The translations under genes and the position numbers were made by a program. A DNA stretch of 64,000 nucleotides from Bog-375 sp049698695 (GTDB lineage: Bacteria; Acidobacteriota; Terriglobia; Bryobacterales; Bryobacteraceae): positions 1 through 64,000 of the forward strand of contig JBAVYH010000181.1 in assembly GCA_049698695.1 (NCBI GenBank), read 5' to 3'. Shown here in pieces: positions 8,253 to 14,413 of the stretch (positions within the stretch are counted from its first letter, which is position 1; each line of letters opens with the position of its first letter). Below the pieces are notes generated by a model. The model saw only the letters and a program-made list of their open reading frames with translations. It made no database searches and had not been told where the DNA came from.

Positions 8253-8558
8253 CTACCATTCGCCGTCGGCCGGATCGACGGCGCGATACAACTGCCGCGT
8301 GCGAGGCTCGGCGAACATATCCGCCGTCTTCGCGGCCCAGGCTTGGTAATGCGAAGTTTCCTTGTGCGCCGCCTGCGCGGCGGCATCCCGATACACTTCG
8401 TAGAGCTGAAAACGCGCCGGATCGTCCGCCTGCTGCAGCAGGTCGAATCGCGCCACGCCCGGCTCCCGCCGGCTGTTGCGGGCGTTTTCGATGGTCGCTT
8501 CCCGAAAGGCTTCCACCACGTCCGGCTTCACATGCACGTATACACAAAGAATCAGCAT
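8253..8558 (-). CDS. Antibiotic biosynthesis monooxygenase (ABM) domain protein
   Basis: 101 residues from ATG 8558, preceded by GGAGAG at an 8-nt distance. A TTG at 8576 is possible but adds only six residues ahead of the family start MLILCVYVHVKPD. The sequence has the ferredoxin-like ABM pattern: VHVKPDVVEAFREAT, NSRREPGVARFDLLQ, FQLYEVYRDAAAQAAH and HYQAWAAKTADMF. Such small dimeric proteins include quinol monooxygenases and haem-independent oxygenases. It is the first gene of a minus-strand unit with the iron alcohol dehydrogenase, suggesting a shared small-molecule pathway; the substrate is unknown. Confidence 0.8.
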   Translation of the reverse strand: MLILCVYVHVKPDVVEAFREATIENARNSRREPGVARFDLLQQADDPARFQLYEVYRDAAAQAAHKETSHYQAWAAKTADMFAEPRTRQLYRAVDPADGEW

Positions 8559-8612
8559 AAAAATCGCTCTCTCCAATTATCGGTAAACTCGGACCTCGAT
8601 TCGCGGCCGGGC

Positions 8613-8618
8613 CATAAT
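8613..8618 (+). promoter_or_regulatory. -10 box (CATAAT) for the GH16 gene
   Basis: CATAAT ends 5 nt before ATG 8624 and no Shine-Dalgarno sequence is present, so the transcript is expected to start at or next to the AUG. Confidence 0.5.
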
Positions 8619-8623
8619 AAGTT

Positions 8624-9436
8624 ATGCGGTTTTTCGGCCTTGTGGCCTTGGTGGCGGCGCTCGCCGCTCCCCTGGCGGCCCAGCAAAGGTGGCGCCTCAT
8701 CTGGCATGACGAGTTCGACGGCCCGGCCGGTGCGCCGCCGGACCCGGCATTTTGGATCGCCGAATCGGGCACGCATCGCTGGGGCAACCACGAGATGGAA
8801 CAGTATACCAAGCTGCCCGAAAACGCGTCCCTCGATGGCGACGGCCACCTGGTCATCATGGCCCTGGCCAAGCCGAACGGCGTCTACACCTCCGCGCGCC
8901 TCAAGACGCAGGGCCTGTTCAGCACCATGTATGGCAAGATTGAAGCCCGCATGCAGATTCCCTACGGCCAGGGAATGTGGCCCGCCTTCTGGATGATGGG
9001 CGCCGATTTCGCCGAGAAAGGCTGGCCCGCCTGCGGCGAGATCGACATCATGGAGAACATCGGCAAGGAGCCGTTCAGCATCCACGGCACCATCCATGGG
9101 CCCGGCTACTCCGGCAAGGGCGGCATCGGCGGCACGGCAACGCTGACCACCGGCCGCAGGGTCGCTGATGACTTCCACGTCTTCGCCGTTATTTGGGAGC
9201 CGGACAGCATTCAGTTCCTGCTGGATGGCGAACCGTACTTCCATGTCGCGCCGTCAAGCCTGCCGGCCGGCACTCACTGGGTCTACGACCATCCCTTCTT
9301 CCTGTTGCTGAATCTCGCCGTCGGCGGAGACTGGCCCGGCCCGCCGGATGGTACCACCGAGTTTCCGCAGCGCCTGGTGGTCGACTACGTCCGCGTCTAC
9401 GCCGATGCCGACCACCTTTTGCGACGGACGCAGTAA
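8624..9436 (+). CDS. Secreted glycoside hydrolase family 16 (beta-glucanase/laminarinase-like)
   Basis: 270 residues. A signal peptide (RFFGLVALVAALAAPLAAQ) precedes a single GH16 jelly-roll domain that fills the protein. Family landmarks are LIWHDEFDG (25-33), SARLKTQGLFSTMYGKIEAR (about 90-109), GMWPAFWMMG (117-126) and the catalytic signature GEIDIMENIG (138-147), giving Glu139 as nucleophile and Glu144 as acid/base with Asp141 between. Retaining endo-hydrolysis of beta-1,3 or mixed-linkage glucans is the usual activity. The length is normal for a bare catalytic domain with no carbohydrate-binding module. It is divergently placed to the ABM/alcohol dehydrogenase unit and probably read from a leaderless transcript. 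Confidence 0.92.
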   Translation: MRFFGLVALVAALAAPLAAQQRWRLIWHDEFDGPAGAPPDPAFWIAESGTHRWGNHEMEQYTKLPENASLDGDGHLVIMALAKPNGVYTSARLKTQGLFSTMYGKIEARMQIPYGQGMWPAFWMMGADFAEKGWPACGEIDIMENIGKEPFSIHGTIHGPGYSGKGGIGGTATLTTGRRVADDFHVFAVIWEPDSIQFLLDGEPYFHVAPSSLPAGTHWVYDHPFFLLLNLAVGGDWPGPPDGTTEFPQRLVVDYVRVYADADHLLRRTQ

Positions 9437-9486
9437 GCGCGCGCGTCAAGGCCGGAAACGGAATCCGGCATAACGCCGGCTCTCAT

Positions 9487-10512
9487 TCAGGGGCGCTTTT
9501 CGCGGCGCGCTGCCCGGGCGGTCCGCGTGGCGCGGAGCCGCAATTCGCCGAGGTTGAGGCGGGCCAGCGCCGTCGCTATCGCGCCGCCCACCAGCAGAGG
9601 CACGGTGAGCGAAAAGAACATGATGAACGAAAATGTCTTGGCGTCGTTCTTTTCCACGTCGAACAAGCCCAGCGCCACCACGCACGCCACCTGGAACAGT
9701 CCCAGGTTGCCGGGGCCGTTGGGCACTACCGTTCCCAGGCGCACCACGGCGAGCACGCCGCCGGCCGCCCAAAAGGAAAGGTCGAGACCGTAGGCTTTCA
9801 TCAGCGCCCACACCGTGGCGACTTGCAGAAACAGGTACAGCAGGCTGACCAGCGCCGTTTTGCCGAGCGTGGATGCGTTCCCCATCAGGTGAAGCCCCTC
9901 CACTACGTGGCGCAAGATGGAGGCCCCGCGGCGCTGGCCGATTATGGCGTGGACCTCCTGCTTGTGCCACACCACCCAGGAGAAAAGGCCGACGCCGAGC
10001 AGCAACAGGGCCGCCACTGCGCGTACCAGGAGGGCGAGGTCGCGCGGTATCCCTTTGACGAAACCGGCGGTCACCACGAAGGCGGCGACCATCCAAAGCC
10101 CGTCGATCAGCCTCTCCACGGCGGCCGAAGAGAGGCTGAGCGAAATGCGGAAATTGTTCCAGTGGGCCAGCAGGTAGCAGCGAATCACTTCCCCGGTGCG
10201 CAACGGGAGCAGCTCATTGGCGAACAGGCCGATGTAGACCGCTTGCACGGTGCGCCACAAGCGCAGCCGCACCACGGGAGCCAGCAGCGTGTTCCAGCGC
10301 CAGCCGTGGCAGACGTAGACGGAAAGATCGAAAGCCACGGCCAGCAGGACCCAGCGGAAGTCCAGCGTAGCGATGGCAGTGACCAGATCGCGCAACGGGT
10401 AGCCGTGCAGCACCCAGACCAGGCAGGCGGCCGAAAAGCAATACAGAGTCGCCTGCGGCAGCCAGGCGGGAATCGGGCGCCGGTGCGGAGGCGTTGCGGC
10501 AAAAGAGGCCAT
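9487..10512 (-). CDS. Flippase-like/LPG-synthase transmembrane-domain protein (YbhN family)
   Basis: 341 residues with about eight hydrophobic segments spread through the sequence. Two family signatures are present: FANELLPLRTGEVIRCYLL (about 98-116) and VVPNGPGNLGLFQ (about 261-273), both typical of the membrane domain shared by YbhN, AglD-type proteins and the flippase half of MprF. There is no lysyl-transferase domain. These inner-membrane proteins are thought to move or modify lipid-linked substrates; the substrate here is not inferable. The C-terminus is a short basic tail (RATRTARAARREKRP). It is convergent with the GH16 gene and divergent from the next small secreted protein. Confidence 0.82.
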   Translation of the reverse strand: MASFAATPPHRRPIPAWLPQATLYCFSAACLVWVLHGYPLRDLVTAIATLDFRWVLLAVAFDLSVYVCHGWRWNTLLAPVVRLRLWRTVQAVYIGLFANELLPLRTGEVIRCYLLAHWNNFRISLSLSSAAVERLIDGLWMVAAFVVTAGFVKGIPRDLALLVRAVAALLLLGVGLFSWVVWHKQEVHAIIGQRRGASILRHVVEGLHLMGNASTLGKTALVSLLYLFLQVATVWALMKAYGLDLSFWAAGGVLAVVRLGTVVPNGPGNLGLFQVACVVALGLFDVEKNDAKTFSFIMFFSLTVPLLVGGAIATALARLNLGELRLRATRTARAARREKRP

Positions 10513-10625
10513 AGTCGGTCAGCGCGGCAAGTGGGCGGCTGGGCCTGGCGAAACGTGCTTCCCGGCAGACGCCGGCTTTCGGGGCCTCACGCATCCATCA
10601 TAACGTGGCAGAATGGGAGGCTGAG

Positions 10626-11219
10626 ATGAAAACCCGCTTACCTATTCTGGCGGTCGCGGCGGCTGCCTGCCTGGCGGCGCAAACGCAGGCGCCCGGCCCA
10701 TCCAAGCAGGACCAGGACCATGCGCGCGCCGCGGCGCCGCCGGCCGAAACTCCGATAACCTTTCGCGGCATCCTGATCGACGCCGGCTGCCGCGACTTCT
10801 CCCGTTTCAACCTGCACCACTCTCCGCAAGCTCTTCCCGCGCCCCCCGGCGACACGAATGCCAAGGCGGCCGCGAGCGGGTCGACGGCCTCGGGGATTAC
10901 GGTGGACGCGAACACGCTCGATACCGAGCGCGCTGACGTGATGCCGCACCAGATCGCCGACCTGGTGAGCCGGCAGTCCGATCCCACTTGCGCCATCAAG
11001 GGCAACACTCACGCCTTCGCGCTGCTGTTGGCCGACGGGCGCGTAGCGGATCTCGATGAGGGCGGCAACACTTTCGCCGATGCGGCTGTCAAGGCCGACG
11101 AGCGGGGCCGCGCCATGCTCGCCGGCCAAGGCCCCGGTTTCAAGCCAATCGCGACTGTGACCGGCCGCGTGCAAGGCTCCCGGATCGTGGCCAGCGCAGT
11201 GAAGATTATCTCCCGATAA
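10626..11219 (+). CDS. Small secreted protein of unknown function
   Basis: 197 residues from ATG 10626, chosen over a GTG at 10605 because GGGAGG sits 7 nt upstream and the signal peptide (KTRLPILAVAAAACLAAQT) follows at once. After a Gln/Ala/Pro-rich linker come FRGILIDAGCRDFSRFNL, HQIADLVSRQSDPTCAIKG and a C-terminal beta-rich part (FALLLADGRVADLDEGG, IATVTGRVQGSRIVASAVKI). Two Cys residues (in DAGCRD and DPTCAI) could form a disulfide. The C-terminal region resembles small periplasmic OB-type folds, but I do not recognise the family. It is followed by a bulged hairpin at 11235-11257. Confidence 0.65.
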   Translation: MKTRLPILAVAAAACLAAQTQAPGPSKQDQDHARAAAPPAETPITFRGILIDAGCRDFSRFNLHHSPQALPAPPGDTNAKAAASGSTASGITVDANTLDTERADVMPHQIADLVSRQSDPTCAIKGNTHAFALLLADGRVADLDEGGNTFADAAVKADERGRAMLAGQGPGFKPIATVTGRVQGSRIVASAVKIISR

Positions 11220-11234
11220 CACGCGTCGAGTGCC

Positions 11235-11257
11235 GCCAGGTGACGAGCGTCACTGGC
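11235..11257 (+). terminator. Possible terminator hairpin
   Basis: GCCAGGTGAC-GAGC-GTCACTGGC folds into a 9-bp stem with one bulged G and a 4-nt loop, 16 nt after the stop at 11219. No T-run follows, so it is either a weak intrinsic terminator or an RNA-stabilising 3' hairpin. Confidence 0.4.
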
Positions 11258-11364
11258 GTACGTAACTCCATTGGTTCGTTTGCGTGGCAGGAATGCCGCC
11301 CCGGGGGGCGGTACTGTCCAATGTTAGGACACAATTCGCAGGACCAAAGGATGGCGGTTTGGTT

Positions 11365-11370
11365 TATACT
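11365..11370 (+). promoter_or_regulatory. -10 box (TATACT) upstream of the 11422 gene
   Basis: TATACT lies 51 nt before ATG 11422. In contrast to its neighbours this gene has a real 5' leader with AAGGAG at 11411-11416. I see no good -35 hexamer at 16-18 bp. Confidence 0.45.
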
Positions 11371-11421
11371 GAATCGGACCTGTAAATCTAAAATGGAACT
11401 TCCGGGTTAAGGAGAAGCTGT

Positions 11422-12246
11422 ATGACTAAGAGGCTTTTCACACTCGTATCGCTGGCATTTTGCACCCTGCTTGTATCTCAGCAGTTGCTTAACAATGACT
11501 CCGTCGTCAAGCTTGTGAAAGCTGGCCTGTCGGAAGACCTGATTGTCACCACCATCAACACGCAACCGGGTAGCTATGACACCTCCACTGATGGCCTGAT
11601 AGCCTTGAAGGGCGCAGGTGTCAGCGATAAAGTGGTTGCGGCGATTGTGGCCAAGGCCGCCGGTAACCCGTCGGCTCCAACGGCCCTAGCGACTCCAACT
11701 CCAGGTGTACAGGACCCGGAGGACCCGATGGCGCCGCATGACCCCGGCGTTTACCTCATGACCACCACACACGAAGGCAAGTCGAAGATGGTATTCATTG
11801 ACCGGGTGGGCGCAGGGCGCGAGAAAACGCACCGGGGTTTTGCCAAGGCCTCGATGAAGGCGGAAATACCTGGGCCCCGCGCGGCCGTGCGCACCCAGGA
11901 TGCGAACCCTGTCTTTTATATGTACTTCCCACCAACCAGCAACATCGGCGATGAACGTTCGATTTCCAGCCCTACTCAATTCTCCTTGCTTTCTTTGGAG
12001 GATAAGAAGGATCATCGGGAAACTGCCGTTGCCAAGGTGGCACTGTTTGGAAGCATTAGCTACGGCAATGACGCCAAGAAAACATCCCTGTTCAACGCCG
12101 AAAGGATACGTTCCTACGCGTACAAGGTTTCTCCGTCGGCGAGCTTGAAGTCCGGCGAATATGCATTCATTGCTACCACAACGATGGCTGGCTCCGCACA
12201 GGGCGCCACGGTGGTTATTTACGATTTTGGAGTTGATGCCAGGTAG
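11422..12246 (+). CDS. Secreted protein with N-terminal repeat-like domain, unknown function
   Basis: 274 residues starting at ATG 11422 with AAGGAG 5 nt upstream of it. After a signal peptide (KRLFTLVSLAFCTLLVSQ) comes a compact segment LLNNDSVVKLVKAGLSEDLI, then INTQPGSYDTS, ALKGAGVSDKVVAAIV, which resembles a domain often found at the start of secreted Acidobacteria and Bacteroidota proteins. The remaining 170 residues (DPGVYLMTTTHEGKSKMVFI through GATVVIYDFGVDAR) look beta-rich and are not recognised. Codon and base use are slightly less GC-biased than in neighbouring genes. Alone on its strand, with the CPBP protease gene starting 115 nt downstream behind its own -10-like box. Confidence 0.7.
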   Translation: MTKRLFTLVSLAFCTLLVSQQLLNNDSVVKLVKAGLSEDLIVTTINTQPGSYDTSTDGLIALKGAGVSDKVVAAIVAKAAGNPSAPTALATPTPGVQDPEDPMAPHDPGVYLMTTTHEGKSKMVFIDRVGAGREKTHRGFAKASMKAEIPGPRAAVRTQDANPVFYMYFPPTSNIGDERSISSPTQFSLLSLEDKKDHRETAVAKVALFGSISYGNDAKKTSLFNAERIRSYAYKVSPSASLKSGEYAFIATTTMAGSAQGATVVIYDFGVDAR

Positions 12247-12360
12247 CCAACGCTCCAGGATTCCGGCAGGCCCGCCCATGACTCCCGCATGGCTGCCAGC
12301 AGATACAAAGTAAGACCGCCCCTCTTGCCATTGGATCGCGCTAGACTTTGAAGTGCCCCG

Positions 12361-13242
12361 ATGGCTGCGCGCACCGACCCCCTCCGAATCGCCCTGCAAG
12401 TCCTGCTCTATATCGCGCTGTATTACCTGGCGGTGCTCTCGCTGGCGACCGTGTCCCAATGGCTGGGCCTGTACCTGGTTGGGGTGACGGCAGCGATGCT
12501 GCTCGCCGCGGTCTTGGCCAACTGGATTTCCCTGCGCATCCACCACGGTCTCCGCCTCTGGGACGCCGGGCTATGGTGGCGCCGCGCTTCGGCCGTCAAT
12601 CTGGGCCTGGGCCTGGCCGGTGGCGTCGGGGCCGCGTGCCTGGTGCTGGTCCCGCCACTCATCGTAGGGGCGGCCCGGATCGAGTCCACCGCGTCCGAGC
12701 CCGGTTCCTGGGGCAGCGTGGTGTTCCTGGCCATCGTGCTGGCTATGGGCGCCACCGGTGAAGAACTTTTCTTTCGCGGCTACGGTTTTCAAGTGCTGCT
12801 TAACGTGGCCGGGCCCTTTGCTACCATTCTGCCCGTCGGCGTCGTGTTCGCCCTGCTCCACAGCAATAACCCGCACGCCACCTGGTTCGCCATCGCCAAC
12901 ACCGCCGGGTTCGGCATCCTGTTCGGTTATGCGTATTGGCGCAGCCTAGACCTGTGGCTGCCCATCGGCCTCCACTTCGGATGGAACCTCACACTGCCGC
13001 TGTTCGGCGTGAATCTCAGCGGGCTTACAATGAGGGTGACGGGCTACGCCATGACGTGGTCCGCGGGCAAGCTATGGAGCGGCGGCGATTACGGCCCGGA
13101 AGCCAGCGTGCTTACCTCCGCCGCCATGGTGGCATTGTGCGTGTATCTTTGGAAAGCCCCCGTGCGCCGGCAAATCTCACCGCTGGCCGGTCCGCCGGCG
13201 GAAGATATTCTATGCGAACCATCGCGGCCCTTGGCATCCTGA
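12361..13242 (+). CDS. CPBP-family intramembrane metalloprotease
   Basis: 293 residues with seven to eight hydrophobic segments. The CPBP/Rce1 signature is complete: GEELFFRGYGFQ (motif 1, EExxxR, about 137-148), FALLHSNN (motif 2 His, about 163-170) and GLHFGWN (motif 3 His/Asn, about 203-209). Members are inner-membrane proteases or, in bacteriocin systems, immunity-like proteins; the target here is unknown. A TAGACT box 13 nt before ATG 12361 and absence of a Shine-Dalgarno sequence suggest a very short leader. Its 3' end overlaps the next gene by 31 nt in another frame. Confidence 0.87.
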   Translation: MAARTDPLRIALQVLLYIALYYLAVLSLATVSQWLGLYLVGVTAAMLLAAVLANWISLRIHHGLRLWDAGLWWRRASAVNLGLGLAGGVGAACLVLVPPLIVGAARIESTASEPGSWGSVVFLAIVLAMGATGEELFFRGYGFQVLLNVAGPFATILPVGVVFALLHSNNPHATWFAIANTAGFGILFGYAYWRSLDLWLPIGLHFGWNLTLPLFGVNLSGLTMRVTGYAMTWSAGKLWSGGDYGPEASVLTSAAMVALCVYLWKAPVRRQISPLAGPPAEDILCEPSRPLAS

Positions 13243-14003
13243 CGCTGGCTCCCGCGCTTGGCGCCGCTGACAAACTGACCTGGCAGGATCGCGTCGAAAT
13301 CGATCGCGGGCTGGACTTCGAGTATGCCAAGGTCAAGGTGCTGCTGCCGCGTTCCCGCAAGCCGCTCGAGTTTAACGCCGATGGCTCCTGGGACAAGGCC
13401 GCCTGGGCGGCTATCGCCAAGCAGGGGGGCCCGGCCGCGCGCCAGGGCGACTCGGTGCAGATCACCAAGGTCATCATCGAACCCGACCGCCTGGTGCTCG
13501 ATATCAATGGCGGCTACAATGGCGGCCGCCACTGGTACAGCAACGGGCAGATCGGCGGCGGCCCCTCCAGCAATCCCACCATGACCCCCATCGCCCAAGG
13601 CGATTCCGACGCCAAGAGCGGCACCTCCCTGGTGCTCCTCTTTCACAAGCCGCTGGAGCCGATTAAGGCGTCCGAGTTGAAGAAGATGCTCGCGCCGGTG
13701 CTCGACTTCGACAAGCACAGCGCCACCGAAATCTACGCCGAAACCCTCGCGCCCGCCGTGAAGACGGCCATCCAGACCAAGCGCGCGCTGGTCGGCATGA
13801 CCCGCGACCAGGTGGTGATGGCGCTCGGCCGCCCCGCCCACAAGTGGCGCGAAACCACCGACGGCGTGGAAACGGAAGATTGGGTCTACGGCCTCCCGCC
13901 CGGAAAAATCACCTTTGTCACTTTTCAGGGCGAGAAGGCGGTGAAGGTGAAGGAAGAATACGCCGGCCTGGGCACCATCGCCCCCGATCCCCCGCCACGG
14001 TAG
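13212..14003 (+). CDS. Periplasmic protein with C-terminal BamE/SmpA-like domain
   Basis: 263 residues from ATG 13212, which begins inside the CPBP gene and opens into a signal peptide (RTIAALGILTLAPALGAA). The central part (VEIDRGLDFEYAKVKVLLP, VIIEPDRLVLDINGGYNGG) is unrecognised. The last 65 residues, LVGMTRDQVVMALGRPAHKW then TEDWVYGLPPGKITFVTFQG, match the BamE/SmpA-OmlA fold (short helix, 'G-M-T-x-x-Q-V-x-x-x-L-G-x-P', then beta-strands). Such domains bind partners at the envelope; it is not necessarily part of the BAM complex. It lacks a lipobox. The overlap implies cotranscription with the CPBP gene. Confidence 0.72.
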   Translation: MRTIAALGILTLAPALGAADKLTWQDRVEIDRGLDFEYAKVKVLLPRSRKPLEFNADGSWDKAAWAAIAKQGGPAARQGDSVQITKVIIEPDRLVLDINGGYNGGRHWYSNGQIGGGPSSNPTMTPIAQGDSDAKSGTSLVLLFHKPLEPIKASELKKMLAPVLDFDKHSATEIYAETLAPAVKTAIQTKRALVGMTRDQVVMALGRPAHKWRETTDGVETEDWVYGLPPGKITFVTFQGEKAVKVKEEYAGLGTIAPDPPPR

Positions 14004-14413
14004 GCCGGCAGACGCAAGCGGCCGACGTCGCCACCGGCAACTCAGTCCCGCGAAGCCTCGTCATCAGTCGACTTATCCCGGCAAAGTCAGGCCTTTTCGG
14101 GCGCCATCTATGTGCCTCGCCCACGGCGATCTCAGCCCCCGCGTATCTCAAGGGAAACCAGCGGCGGCTTCAGCTCGGTAATTCTCCGCGGATTGCTGGG
14201 GCAGTTTTGCGCGCGGCAGCGTGCAATCTCCCGCATGAAAACCCGGCGATCGCCCAATCTGATGACCCGCCGGTCGCCCCGCGCCGGTGACTCGTCCCAT
14301 CCCGTCTAGGACCTTTGACGCCCGCGCGCTGCTGCATTTCCAAGCAGGCCACTAAGACGAGTTCGCTCTCTTCGCTTGCCGCCCTGGCGCGATGAGAAGA
14401 ACGAGAGAGCGAC
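14004..14413. other. 410-bp intergenic stretch
   Basis: No coding region with a plausible start or family similarity was found on either strand. GC-rich, with scattered short palindromes. The last 50 bp hold a hairpin that covers the ribosome-binding site of the next gene (see 14363-14412). The upstream part may contain a long 5' leader for that gene. Confidence 0.5.
14363..14412 (+). promoter_or_regulatory. Hairpin that can hide the Shine-Dalgarno sequence of the serine protease gene
   Basis: TCGCTCTC (14363-14370) is complementary to GAGAGCGA (14405-14412), which contains the GAGAG ribosome-binding site just upstream of ATG 14414; a bulged extension adds two more pairs. The loop is about 34 nt. 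This could make translation depend on temperature, a protein or a ligand; no known riboswitch class is recognised. Confidence 0.4.

Noticed and set aside
9193..10629. 478-codon plus-strand frame opposite the flippase-like gene
   Set aside because: Composition dominated by His, Gln, Arg and Gly; the opposite strand carries clear membrane-protein motifs.
14150..14200. Possible riboswitch upstream of the large protease (GGGAAACCAGCGGCGGCTTC)
   Set aside because: Superficial likeness to c-di-GMP aptamer words, but the conserved tetraloop/receptor pattern cannot be drawn.
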